From Paramacrobiotus richtersi (Eukaryota > Tardigrada > Eutardigrada > Parachela > Macrobiotidae), in the NCBI GenBank assembly GCA_034698045.1, contig JAQGAU010000862.1:1-23114 (forward strand): DNA of 23,114 bases, written 5' to 3'. The notes under the pieces were generated by a model. It was not told the origin of the DNA. It did no database searches and saw only the letters and a list, made by a program, of their open reading frames with translations. How positions within the stretch are numbered: position 1 is the stretch's first letter; each line of letters opens with the position of its first letter. The position numbers were made by a program, and so were the translations under genes. Below are positions 9,326-20,597 of the stretch, one piece after another.

Positions 9326-10633
9326 TCCGTACAACGGGGAGTGATCATTGTTTTTCTTAATTTACAGAAAGATGATTAAAGGCAACTGCAGAATAGCGAA
9401 GAATCGAAGCGAAACAAAATTACAATTTAATGGTGATTTTGTAAATAATTCACGAAATGCAGATGACGCAGCAGATCGATAAATTTAATTTTCAAAGTCG
9501 GCCGGGAAAAATTGTGAAGACAGCAGCCTCTCCTGTGAGGTTGGTTCATCGGTACCGATTTCGGTGGCGGTCGTTCTTTTTGTCAGTTGTATCATTTCCG
9601 GTGAAAGATAACAACAATCAACAAGAAAATATAAAAGATCGAACATAAAAAAATAGAATGTGGCTAGTAAAAATTGGAAAGAACGAAACCATGTACCAAC
9701 TAATATACGAAAAGCTGCATGACAAAAACGAGATCGAACAATAAAGAACATCAAAATTAAAACTAACAACGTTAGATGCAGGAGTCCTGCAGCAGGACTC
9801 GAGAGGAAGAATACAACGCAAAACGAAAAGAAAAATCCTGTTAATAAATTAACCAAGAACATAATTTATAATCGAAATAATTCGATAATTTATAATTATC
9901 ATATAAAAGCACAAATTTATTTGAGATATAAACCGAATTAAAAAATAATAAGTTACGCCTTACTACGGTACATATTGAAACCAGTCTTGAATTTGTGAAA
10001 CCAAAATCTCAAAAGCTTTGGAATTGAGTTCAACTGTAATTTGCTACATATGAAAATGCAGATTGTTTGAACTTTATAAAAACAGATAGATTTACATCTG
10101 TTTACCTAACGTGTTATAATAATACCTACACACAATACTTATATCTACAAAAAGTTATTATTTGAAATTACAACATAACCGAAATTGTAATGAAAATATT
10201 TACAGTAACAAATGTACACTGATGTCTGATTATGACCGAAAATCAACCATGCGAATAAACAAATTGTCTGAATATGCCCCTCTCGTTATAAGCCAGTATT
10301 GTATGTTGTACTCAGTTTTCACAGTTGACAAACGTTGCTCATTGTTTGGCACGTTGAATATTGTACAACGAATGTCTGCTGTAATAGGTACAATGAAATC
10401 TTAAACAATCGAGAGAATCATGGGACATTGCAGCATGGGAAGTGCAAAACATGGGTCGCAAAACATTCGACTTTCCGAATGTTAATACACGCATGATGAT
10501 GATTGATCATTTTTTATCGTCTCTGTTCCTTCGTAATATAAGCTCCGGATAAAGGTCGATCTGTACCAACAGGCGCCCTTCTTATGAGTAAAGTCAGACT
10601 TTTCTTTCTACGCTGGATCTACGGTTACAAACG
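9326..10633. other. Intergenic region between divergent TMEM230 and astacin A
   Basis: This holds the 5' flanks of both genes. Most of it (about 9590-10560) recurs in diverged form at about 12980-14190 upstream of astacin B. Minus-strand open frames around 9485-9862 are phenylalanine/serine rich by AT composition and are not convincing. No RNA gene was seen. A possible TATA-like TAATATAAG lies near 10533. Confidence 0.45.
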
Positions 10634-12420
10634 ATGCCGTATTATTATAAATCACAAATAGGCAAAACGCTAAAGTTTCTGCCGCTTTGTTGGCTATACA
10701 GCAGGATTGCTCTCTCGCTTGCTGCACCGCCAGCGCCGATCAGGAACGATAAGCCACCGATCGACTGGACATGTGCCACTTCGCCAGTACGATCAACCGA
10801 TCCCGTGAAATGCTTTACGGAGAAAGCGGTTGACCATGGAGAGAAAAACGTTAAAAAAGAGGATCCTCTTTTGTTTGAGGGGGATATGGCGGGTGTGCTT
10901 TACCCTGGAGATACCATTGCCAGTCTGGTAAGCTAAGTACAGCACTTGTTTTTCTACCGCAATCGTCCAGAAAAACGCTAGCGCGACATTTAATTTATCA
11001 GACAGAAGAAGACCCCTGGAACAGACTAGTTGCGTTCTTGGTATAACTATGTATTCGTATGTTGAATAGGTACGTTACGTTACAAACTTGGAATGATTGC
11101 AGTTACAATACAGTAGCTACTGTAAATAACTATTCTCTGTTTCGTGTTTACTTATGATTTTTTTGTTTAATAAATCAGACAGTGTCATATATGTGAGAAA
11201 TCAATAGCGATAACAACCAACCGTTTTCCAGAACAGGAAGCTTTTTCCAGACGAGGAAGACGTGTTCAGAGCCGCAACACTCACGCATGCTCGTTGGTGG
11301 GCCGGTCGCGTAAACTACGAGATCGCTTGCAATTTCACTGCGGCCGAACGGGCGATCATCCTAAAAGCATTCAAGGAATTCGAGCGAACTGATGTCGTAC
11401 GATTATACCCGCGCACCACCGAAGTGAATTACATCAGCATCTTTCAAGGAACTGGGTAGGCGTAGTAGTATCATAATTACGTAAACGGGTAGCTACAGTA
11501 CCGCTGCTTTGGATTCTTTTAGTTGCTGGAGTTATATAGGAATGTCGGGTGGGATGCAGCAGCTGTCGCTGGGTAAAGGTTGCGTGCATCATGGAGTCAT
11601 TGTTCATGAAGTGAACCATGCGCTTGGATTCTGGCACGAACAGTCACGACCGGATCGCGACGACTATGTTGAACTAAACTTCAACAATGTCCCGCAAGGT
11701 ATGAAATCGATCTTTTTTTATGAACGTGGTACAGATTACTGAGAAAAAGATGGATAAGACCGATAATACGGGTCTGTTTTGTGGTAGAAAACTTAGTTTA
11801 TGACTTAATTATAAACACACTTTCTCAACCCACAGAAAGGCCGATTTCCATGCATTGCTCGTTAATCGTAGTAAAACGTTTGTTTGTTGGTTTACAACAG
11901 GTAGGTATCATGTGCAGACAGTGCAGTGTTTTCAGGTCAGCAACACAATTTCAATAAGTATCCCAGCAGCGACGTAACCACTTCCGGTACCGCCTACGAC
12001 TTTGATTCCATCATGCACTACGACATGTACGCCTTTGGCAAAGACCGCGGTGTTTGGACGATCCGTCCCAAAGCTCAGTACCACTATAAAATCGGACAGA
12101 GACAAAAACTCAGCGACAGCGATATCCAGGAAATTAACGCTCTGTATCCCCTCTGTGCCACCTTGTGGTTCGACCAGAATTACACCAACGGGGAGGCTCG
12201 GTTTGTTGCTGGTTTTGAGGCCAACTTACCCGCTAGCACACAGGACCAGTACAGCTCGGCAAAGGTAACCTTTGGATGCACTTTGACTACGTACAGTCTG
12301 GTAAACTTCCAGGGACAGGCAGTGATGTTGAAACCGATACAAAAGGAATTGTTGTGGTACAGTTTTAAAGGGCAGAGTTATGATAACGGGGTGCGATCGC
12401 TTAAATGCAAATGCATTTAG
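10634..12420 (+). CDS. Astacin-family zinc metalloprotease A with C-terminal beta/gamma-crystallin-like domain
   Basis: Exons are 10634-10927, 11232-11455, 11523-11698 and 11936-12420 (stop TAG), with junction phases 0, 2 and 1, giving 392 residues. The propeptide carries the aspartate-switch motif FEGDM (residues 81-85). The catalytic domain runs from about residue 113 to 305: GCWSYIG at 173-179, zinc site H201-E202-x-x-H205-x5-H211 (HEVNHALGFWHEQ), and Met-turn SIMHY at 256-260. Residues 306-392 form an extra domain with two repeats (LWFDQNYTNGEARF..., TYSLVNFQGQAVML...), each ending in a near-match to the calcium-binding double-clamp motif of beta/gamma-crystallins (QDQYSS 334-339, DNGVRS 381-386). 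The N-terminus has a hydrophobic stretch (about 12-31) interrupted by Arg24, a poorer signal peptide than in C. Astacins cleave matrix and secreted proteins outside the cell. First of three tandem paralogs; AATAAA at 12569. Confidence 0.85.
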
Positions 12421-12933
12421 ATTCTTGCGGATTACAGATGTTGGATTAACTTTATATTGTTGAATTTGCTTTACCTTGCACGATATAGGATTAAAAATTC
12501 GGATTGCGCAACAACGGACTGGTTAGCGGATGGACTGAAAGATCGGGATCGCAATTTGCAAAAGCTCCAATAAATTTCGGTGGGATCGAGAATTGTATAT
12601 AAAGTACATGCAGCCTCTCCGCTCGGTTCTTCACAACATAATATGCTGCTGCGAAATAACTTAACGTGGCGTCTACCTCGGTATAAAAAGGTCATGCGTA
12701 ACAACAGGTTTCGCATGCAGTAGTACAGATAGTCGGCTGAATGGCTGCTTACTTGTTAGGCTACGATTACGGCATATCATATTATTGCATTTTTGTTTTT
12801 ATTTTTTTTTCCTGCGCAAGGCTATATGTACAAAAAATCAATTACTCAACAACTTCAATCAAACAAAAACTGATTCCAGTTCACGTGCAACGAGACCGTA
12901 GCACTGAATAGTTGTACATTGCTACGCGTAATT
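12421..12933. other. 3' flank of astacin A
   Basis: It holds the 3' untranslated region with poly(A) signal AATAAA at 12569-12574, about 150 bp after the stop, and then AT-rich intergenic DNA up to the start of the second duplication copy. The first part resembles the 3' flank of astacin B. No gene is seen. Confidence 0.5.
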
Positions 12934-12957
12934 GGGAAGTGGAAGATTGCGATCAAA
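12934..12957 (-). pseudogene. TMEM230 exon 1 fragment (duplication scrap)
   Basis: A 24-bp stretch matches 9212-9235, part of TMEM230 exon 1 that encodes the residues around EFDRNLPLP, at 23 of 24 positions. Similarity stops on both sides, then resumes downstream with the intergenic part of the duplication. It is too short to be a gene and marks the duplication breakpoint. Confidence 0.6.
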
Positions 12958-14226
12958 TCGATGCAAGTATATGATTTCGGGTGAAACTACATAATAAAAA
13001 CGGAAAAAAATGAGGGAGATGACAATATGGAACAACAACTAACGAGAAGTATATAAAAAAAATCGAACATAAATAAAATAGAATATGCATGACCAGTAAA
13101 AAGTGAAAAGAACGATACCATACAAGTTCGCAAAAGTCTGCATGACAAAATGAAAATGAGAACGATAAAGGAAGAGCATAAAAATCAAAGCTAAGTTGCA
13201 GGAGGAAGAATACAACGCAAAACGGAAATAAAAATCCTGATGATAAGTATATGTACCAAGAACATGTAATCGAAATAATTCAATACTTATGCATAATTAT
13301 CATATAAGGGCACAAATTTTTTTTTGAGATACAAACAGAATTAAAAAACAATAAATTACGCATTACTACAATATATTACAACCAGTCTCGAATTTACTAA
13401 ACCTAAATTTGAAAAGCGATGGATTTGAGTTAAAACTGTAACTGCAACATGTAGAAATACAGATTGTTTGAGTTTTATAACTACAGATAGATTTCGTTTA
13501 TTTATGTACCTAACGTGCTACAGTACCTACTCATATCTACAAAAATTTACTACTAATATTTTGGAATTAATTTAAAAGTGAATAATATACATTTGGAATG
13601 TCGAACTTGCAGTTCGTTAAAGGTGCACTGATTGTGAGCTGCAATGGCTTGACAGTCGAAACAAATTGGGTTCACCGTCAAATTGTACCAGCCCGGAAGC
13701 AGATTACAGTACAGTTACCTCGAAAAGCATGATGCTAGAAATGTCAGGCAAAGAGCTGTTACAACATTAGCGAAATTTGAATGAATTTACCATAACAAGA
13801 TCTACATGGCTGTACGCTGATCGAATATCAACAATGCCAATAAACCCATAGTCCGAATATACGTCACTCTCTGTATAAGCCATATATGCATTCCGCTTTT
13901 ACAGTTGAGAGCTTTTGATCATTGTTTGGCACGTAGGTTATTGTTTAGCGGTTGTCCGCAGCAATATAGTTCAATTTTGAACAATCGAGAGAGTATTATT
14001 ACGATGCAGGACGGGAAGTCTTGCAAAAACATTCGACATTTCGAATGCAAACACATGTAAGAGTGCACATGAACATTCTCAATTATCACTGTTATAACGT
14101 TGACTTTTGCGGTCTTTGTGGATCCAGGTCCATCTGTTTCGAAGCTCAGCGGCTAAATGTACATTATCTAGTAAAAGCGCGTTTTTACGTTATAATCTTT
14201 CTGCGCTCGATCCGCTATTGCAAACG

Positions 14227-16037
14227 ATGCATTACTATAAACCGGAAATAAGCAAGACACTGGAGATTCTCAAACTTTGCTGGCTGTTGAGTAAGATCGC
14301 TCTGTCGCTTGCTGCAACGTTGGTGCCGATCACAAACGATAAGCCACCGATCGACTGGACATGTACCACATCACCAGTAAGAACCGCCGATCCTGTCAAG
14401 TGCTTTACGGACACAGCGGTTGGCCAAGGCGAGCAAAAATCTAGAAAGGTGGATCCTCTTTTGTTCGAGGGAGATATGGCGGGTGTGATTCAACCTGGAG
14501 ATACCGTTGCCAGTCTGGTAAGTTGGGCATTTGTTTTTCTACAACAATCGCAGACAAACGCTGTCACTTGTTGTTATGGTCTGCGTTTATGTGTTCGTCT
14601 GTTGAATATTTATCGTACAACTGTTGAAACAACAGTAGCTACCTTTAGTAAATACTACAAGGTTGTTGAATAGTTCTGAATTTTTGTTTAATGTATCAAT
14701 CATCTACAGAATATACCTACTGTACTGTACTGTACTGTACTGTACTGTACTGTACAGACTGTATAGCGTGCCATGTGAGAAATTAATCCCGACAACAAGT
14801 ACTTCTTTTCCAGAATCGGAAGCTGAACGGTGTGACAAGAGCTGGAACTCTGAAACAAGCCCGCTGGTGGGCTGGTCGCGTAAACTATGAAATCGCTCCC
14901 ACTTTCACTGCGGCCGAACGGGCGATCATTCTGCAAGCGTTCAAAGAATTCGAGCGAACTGATGCCGTGCGATTCTACCAGCGCACCACCGAAGCGAATT
15001 ACATCAGCATCTTTCAAGGATCTGGGTAACCACGTGTCCATATAATTTACGATCACATACCGCTTAATTAAGGACTGTTCTGGATTCTGTTAAGGTGCTG
15101 GAGTTATATAGGAATGTTGGGTGGGATGCAGCAGCTGTCTCTAGAACAGGGCTGCGTGGATCATGGAGTCATTGTTCATGAACTGAACCATGCACTCGGA
15201 TTCTGGCACGAACAATCGCGACCGGATCGAGATGACTATGTTGAAATAAACCTCAACAACATCCCGCAAGGTAAGAGAACGATCTTTGTTTAATTTACTA
15301 CGGCTGAATTAGCGTGATCAGTGAAAGTATGGATAACACCGCTAACTTGTGATAATGGAATATGTTGCAAGCGGACCTCCTGAACAGAGAAAACGCTATT
15401 TTGAATTGCCCTACACATAACAACAGTTGCACTACTCATGGTGTTATAACGACGTTAATTTGCATGATCTGAATTTCCGATTTTGCGCTTCTTGATCGGA
15501 CGTGTTGACGGATGACTGAAACCGTATGTGCTCTATTCATTGTTATCAGAACGCCAACCCAATTTCAACAAGTATCCAAGCAGTGATGTAACGACTTCCG
15601 GTACCGGTTACGACTTTGGTTCCCTCATGCACTACGACACATACGACTTTGGCATCGATCCCAGCGTCTGGACAATCCGTCCGAAAGCCCAGTATTCCAA
15701 CTACACCATCGGACAAAGACAGAAACTCAGTGACACCGATGTCCTGGAAATTAACGCTTTGTACCCCCTCTGCGCAACTCTGTGGATTGACCCGAACTTC
15801 ACCAACGGAGAGTCCCGATTTGTCGCTGGTTTTGAGGCCAACTTGCCCGCCAGCTCACAGGATCAGTACAGCTCAGTCAGGGTTACATTTGGATGCAGTT
15901 TGACTACGTACAGTCTAGTGAACTTCCAGGGGGAGGCAATAACAATGAAGCCGCCCCGGAAGGAACTGGTGTGGCACAGTTTTAAAGGGCGGAGCTATGA
16001 TAATAGTGGCCGGTCGCTTAAATGCATCTGCGCTTAA
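14227..16037 (+). CDS. Astacin-family zinc metalloprotease B with C-terminal beta/gamma-crystallin-like domain
   Basis: Exons are 14227-14517, 14814-15025, 15095-15270 and 15550-16037 (stop TAA), with the same junction phases as its neighbours (0, 2, 1), giving 388 residues. I chose ATG 14227 because it aligns with the A start (acgATG..TA.TATAAA); the frame is open further upstream. FEGDM lies at residues 80-84, zinc site HELNH at 196-200 with the third histidine at 206, and the Met-turn reads SLMHY. The C-terminal domain again has paired crystallin-like repeats (QDQYSS, YDNSGRS). The N-terminal hydrophobic stretch contains Lys23, so secretion depends on an atypical signal or an unseen upstream exon. 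The frame, splice sites and catalytic residues are intact, so the copy looks functional. No AATAAA is seen in the first 600 bp after the stop. Intron 1 carries a TGTAC microsatellite. Confidence 0.84.
14721..14755. repeat. (TGTAC)7 microsatellite in astacin B intron 1
   Basis: Seven perfect copies of TGTAC, about 60 bp upstream of the exon 2 acceptor. The matching introns of A and C have only isolated GTAC-like sequence. Confidence 0.9.
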
Positions 16038-16219
16038 CGAATATGAACTAGGCAAATTCCAAACGTCTTGTTAACGCTTTTATATTTTTTTTCGCCCACA
16101 TGTGTACGGTTTTATGGCACTATACCACGTAAACTGCACAATAACGGCTCGGTTAGCGGATGATCAAGAAGCCAACAGACAATGTTTTGCAAAGTTTACA
16201 GATTTTGGTACGGGTATTA

Positions 16220-16699
16220 TCGACCGAAGCGGAGCGAAGGTCCTCTATACTCAGCTCTAATGGGTTTCGATGTGTGTCTGTCATTCGGTCGGTCATTATT
16301 ATTATTTATTATTTATTAATTTAATATTAATTATTTATTAATTATAAGTTTTTGCTTTTATTTGTTTCTTTATTTATTATTAGTAAAAGACTCGGACTAA
16401 GTAGCACTTCATCCACGCGTGCTTGCACACATCCTAAAGGCAAGCCCACTAATGTCAAATAATCATAATGCTGCCTTCACCGACCTGTGGTCACAAAAAT
16501 TACCAAAGAAAATCAATTTTTTACTCAGATTTTTGAATCAGTTAATGTCGGCTTTTAATTAATTAATTTTTTTTAATTAACTCACACTTCGTATTTCTTC
16601 AGGTATCTAGCTGATTGGTTGAGTAAGTCTATAATAATGTTTTTGTTTCGGCAACTCGTTTTACCCTATGTACAGTACGTGCTTCCTTCGCTTCGGTCA
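16220..16699. mobile_element. Candidate short inverted-repeat element (MITE-like), about 480 bp
   Basis: The left end TCGACCGAAGCG (then GAGCGAAGG) and the right end CCTTCGCTTCGGTCA are inverted repeats, the left having 5 extra bases. Both are flanked by ATTA (16216-16219 and 16700-16703), a possible 4-bp target-site duplication. The interior is very AT-rich, with TTATTATTTATTAA runs and no ORF. It lies between astacins B and C. The match is short, so the call is moderate. Confidence 0.45.
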
Positions 16700-17451
16700 A
16701 TTAGGGCCCGCAACCAGCGAGTGCACTTTACTAGTAATGTTCGGACAAATCTTTCTCTGGATCTGCTGACCTTTCTTGATTGTTGCCCAAACTTTTGAGC
16801 GTAACTTAGTGTGTGTTTTTTGCATCTACCGTAGTGAAATCAACAGTCTAACATCGTAACCTTTTCGAAACACCATTAAACAGCGTATGCACCCTGGTGC
16901 ACCTTACGGCAGTCCAGGTTAACAGGAATCAATCTCCTCGATTTCATATCCTAATTTACAGATGCAAAAAAAATCCACTTAGTTTTGGAAGAATGTCTAA
17001 ACTAGAAGCTGTTACTAATGCCGACAGTTAGCAGGCATAGAACGAAAATTACCATGCTTATTTGATATAACAAGCATGTGTCCGAATGTTTCGTATCACC
17101 GTAACATTAACAGCGGATATGTGTTGACTGTTTACTGTGTCATAGATTACCGGTAACGGAAAAGCACAGCGACCACCAGCAAAATATCTAATAAGCCCGG
17201 ACCATAATATGGTCTATCAGTACATCATTAGCACAATTTGTGGGTACTATAATATGCATAGCCGATAAGCATGCATTTTATCGACTAGCTATATAGGTCT
17301 CATTCTTCTGGGTCAAGGTCAATCCATTCTTTGAAGCGCTTGCTTATCGGTTCTTTTCACGATACGCCTACAAAACCCGACAGTAGAATATAGGAACCAG
17401 AAGTGAGCGGACCATCGGCAGTTTCTGTCAGTTTGTAGAACTCCTTGCAAG
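16700..17451. other. Intergenic region upstream of astacin C
   Basis: About 750 bp with no gene seen. A TATA-like CTATATAGG lies near 17288-17296, about 155 bp before the astacin C start codon, and could be its promoter. The region lacks the upstream sequence shared by A and B. Confidence 0.35.
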
Positions 17452-19569
17452 ATGGCTCTTTTTCTGGCTGCTACGCTTTTGACCGTGCTGTGCAGTGCGC
17501 TGGCTGCCCCGTCGACCAGGAACGGCAAGCCACCGATCGATTGGACATGCACCACATCTCCAGTGCGATCGACCGACGCTGTGAAATGCTTCACGGAAAA
17601 AGCGGTTGCAAGGGCTAGCCAAAAGGATCCCATTTTGTTCGAGGGAGATATGGCGGGTGTGATTGAAGCTGGAGATACTATTGCTGACCTGGTAAGCTGT
17701 GAAATGTGATTTATAGCGCACAGATGTACAGCGGCTCTTTATATGTACAGTTGCTTACAGATTTGTATGATTTCTTTCCTAATTTATGGTGTCAGAAGCA
17801 TTTGGTTGTCGGCTGTTCGTTAAGTTTTCGTATAATGTAAATGAACCGTTGCTAATCATAAATCAATAGATAGTGGATTTGATCATAACAAAGGTCGCTG
17901 CTTTGAAATATTAAGACGCTGCTTGCACAATGCACACTATCGCTTAACAATCGCTTAACTGGCAGACAGAACAGTGACATCGTATCTTATTTTACAGTTG
18001 TTAGGGACTCTGCATTTGTATATAGTATAGTTCGTTTATTTATTAAATTATTCTGAGTTTCAGTTGAAGGTACAGTAGCAGCCGTTGAGGTGTACTGTAC
18101 GCTGCATGCGAAAAAAATGATGTGATTCAGAATTAGACGGTTGCTTTGTTCTAGGACATCAAGCTAAACAGTGGTAATAAAGCCGGAACACTCCAGTTCG
18201 ATCGCTGGTGGGGCGGTTACGTGTATTATGAAATCGCTTCCACGTTCACTGCGGACGAACGAGCCCTGATCCAGCAAGCTTTCAAGGAATTCGAGCGAAC
18301 TGATAGCGTGCGGTTCCATCAGCGCACCACTGAGCCGAATTACATCAGCATTTTTAAAGGATCCGGGTAATTTATTTTCGTGTTTCGCTAACGGGTAACA
18401 GCCAGATCATGCTTTTGACGGTGTGTTCTAGATGTTGGAGTTGGGTTGGAATGTTAGGTGGACTGCAGCAACTGTCTCTCGGACAGGGTTGTGTACACTA
18501 TGGAACCATTGTCCACGAACTGAACCATGCCGTCGGGTTCTGGCACGAACAGTCGCGACCCGATCGAGACGACTATGTTGACCTGAACTTAAACAACGTA
18601 CCACAAGGTGAGGAGTCAGTCTTTTCTGTACTGCTGCCACCTGCATGTTCCATGACTGCAGCGATAAGGTTGTTTATGAGATGAACAATTTCTGAACACA
18701 TTCGTTAGACAAACCTTCACTTCAGGCGCTTTTACTTTGCTAACGTATCAGGATAACGCCGCCGGTCTGTCTGTCGTTCAGACAGATAAGCAACTTTTCA
18801 CCTTAGAAACTCGTTGCACGCTTTTGGTTTACTTCCCTATCAGAGAGTCTTCTGAAACGTTATTGCTGTGTAAACCTAACAACGTTAAAAGTCAATTTTG
18901 TTGCAAGTTAATTTTTGTATCATATATCTTTACGAAAATCATATATTTTTACCACGAAAGACCCAAGACTAAACAGTACAGTTTCAGTTCCAAGGCAATT
19001 TGTTTACATACAACGTTTTAGTTCATTTGTTTTCGGACAATATCTGCTGCAGCTATCTTAAAAAGTAGATATTGTTTTCAGATCAACATCACGCCTTTAA
19101 CAAATACGACATGAGCTTGGTCACAACTTCCGGCACCGGCTACGATTTTGGCTCGATCATGCACTACGACATGTACGCCTTCGCCGTCGATCGTCGCATC
19201 TGGACGATCCGTCCCAAAACCCAATACCAAAACTTTCAGATTGGACAGATCCAGAAACTCAGCGACACAGACATCCAGGAACTAAACGCTTTGTACCCGC
19301 TGTGTGCCACTTTGTGGTACGACGCGGACTACAAAAACGGAGAGTCCAGATTTGTCGGCGGCATTCAGGCCAACTTGCACTCCAACGCCCAAGACCAGTA
19401 CAGCTCGGCGAAGGTCAGCTTGGGATGCACTTTAACGACGTACAGTCTGGTGAACTTCCAGGGACAGGCAACGACATTCAAGCCAACGCAAGCGGGATTG
19501 TTGTGGTATAGTTTTGAGGGGCAGAGTTACGACAACGGTGTCCGATCCCTCAAATGCACATGCGCCTAG
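17452..19569 (+). CDS. Astacin-family zinc metalloprotease C with C-terminal beta/gamma-crystallin-like domain
   Basis: Exons are 17452-17691, 18155-18366, 18432-18607 and 19082-19569 (stop TAG), junction phases 0, 2 and 1, giving 371 residues. This copy has a textbook signal peptide (MALFLAATLLTVLCSALA, cleavage near residues 19-20). A propeptide follows with FEGDM at 63-67. Exon 2 (starting DIKLNSGNKAGTLQFDRWW) is identified by alignment to A and B. Zinc site HELNH is at 179-183 with H189 in GFWHEQSRPDRD, and the Met-turn reads SIMHY. The C-terminal domain carries QDQYSS and DNGVRS. As in A and B, the cysteine usual in astacins at TC.RF is aspartate (ERTDSVRF). Poly(A) signal AATAAA is at 19691-19696. 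Likely a secreted, zymogen-activated protease; its substrate is unknown. Confidence 0.88.
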
Positions 19570-19890
19570 AAAATTTTTTTATGACGTTTAGAGTGATGCA
19601 GTTGAACTCTCTTGTTTTGCGTTTGTCCGTCCTATACAGTAGTGTGTTGTGCACGTGGGTGAGGCTTCCGTTGTTAGCTTAAGAGAAACGAATAAAACTC
19701 GTATACTCAAATGTTTCACAACAGCTCGATGGAAACAAAAATTTGACTTTGGTATGATTGCTTATTTCTCGGCTTTGTATGTGTGTTGGATTTAGCGGCA
19801 AAGGCGCATACGGAATTTAATTTTGCGTTTTTCTGGGATAAAAAAATGAGAGATCAGTCAGAAACGCTAACCAGAATCATTCGAACAATT
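19570..19890. other. 3' flank of astacin C
   Basis: Untranslated region with AATAAA at 19691-19696, then plain intergenic DNA to the retrotransposon fragment. No gene is seen. Confidence 0.5.
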
Positions 19891-20597
19891 GATCTTTAAT
19901 GGGAATGACTGTATCACTCGAGCGACAGTGCGTAAAAACAACAAACATGAATCTCACTGAGACGCTATAGCAAACAGCGTACAACAATAATAACAGCAGT
20001 TAAACGTTAAAACACAAGAATACGTCTTCCAGCTCCTTGCTTGTGTCAACCGTCCCCATAATGCAGATTCCATTACCTCGCTGGATTTCCACACTTATCC
20101 TCTGACGAAAGAATTCCATATTCCGAGGATTTCCATTGTTTTCTCGAATCCTGCGTCCGAGTTCCTTCAAAAACGATTTAGCCTGCGTCCCCCAGCTGCC
20201 CATCGTCTCAAAAGCTACTGGTTGGACTATATACCGGTCCGAGAGAGCGGCATATCGTGTTTCCTTCTCTCGCTCTCGTTGGTCAGCGGCGGCACCGCTT
20301 ATTGAAGAGGTCCGAGCTATGTATGAAACCGCGAAAGTGTCCGCAACCGTGACATCCCAGACTAGCGGCATGCCAGATTTCCAGGGCATCAGGGTCAAAC
20401 CGTCCGGGCGCTTACCATCGCCTCTGTCCAAACCCGGAGGTTCCCGTATTGCCGGAACATTCGCCGAAACGAGTACGCGACGGACAACGTCATTCAGTGC
20501 CGAGTGTCTTGGGTGACGGCCTTTGCTGCGTTTGCAACTTAGCCCATGGTGCCCAAGCACGTCGACTTGCGCTTTGCATCTGCACCGATGTCCCTTA
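19891..20597 (-). mobile_element. 5'-truncated non-LTR retrotransposon (endonuclease-type tail)
   Basis: The fragment encodes only the C-terminal end of a retrotransposon polyprotein (see the entry at 20000-20599) plus about 110 bp of 3' sequence, with no poly(A) tail. It is flanked by an imperfect direct repeat of 19 bp, 17 of 19 identical: 19872-19890 and 20598-20616 (CAGAATCA.TCGAA.AATT). This is a possible target-site duplication. An alternative is the exact 9-bp pair ATCACTCGA at 19913-19921 and 20602-20610. 5' truncation with target duplication is normal for LINE insertion by target-primed reverse transcription. Confidence 0.6.

Larger units (their letters stand above)
9212..12615 (+). 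repeat. Segmental duplication, copy A (TMEM230 5' end, intergenic DNA and astacin A)
   Basis: Collinear similarity to 12934-16220 can be followed through the TMEM230 exon-1 fragment (9212-9235), intergenic landmarks (for example ACAACGCAAAACG, CATATAA.AGCACAAAT, ATTGTTTGGCACGT, AACAATCGAGAGA), all four astacin exons and the 3' flank (GGTTAGCGGATG). The A copy keeps about 350 bp after 9235 that are missing from the B copy. Boundaries are approximate. Confidence 0.65.
12934..16220 (+). repeat. Segmental duplication, copy B (intergenic DNA and astacin B)
   Basis: Direct-orientation counterpart of 9212-12615. After the TMEM230 scrap it lacks about 350 bp present in copy A, then follows A through a shared AT-rich region (about 12980-13520), the promoter side (13800-14060), the gene and its 3' flank to about 16220. 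Noncoding parts are diverged by many substitutions and small indels, so the duplication is not recent. Boundaries are approximate. Confidence 0.65.

Noticed and set aside
9485-9862. 125-codon minus-strand frame with hydrophobic stretches
   Set aside because: Phenylalanine/leucine runs come from A-rich + strand sequence. The matching duplicated region near 13000-13260 does not keep the frame.
20136-20516. 126-codon + strand frame
   Set aside because: It is the opposite strand of the retrotransposon endonuclease fragment.
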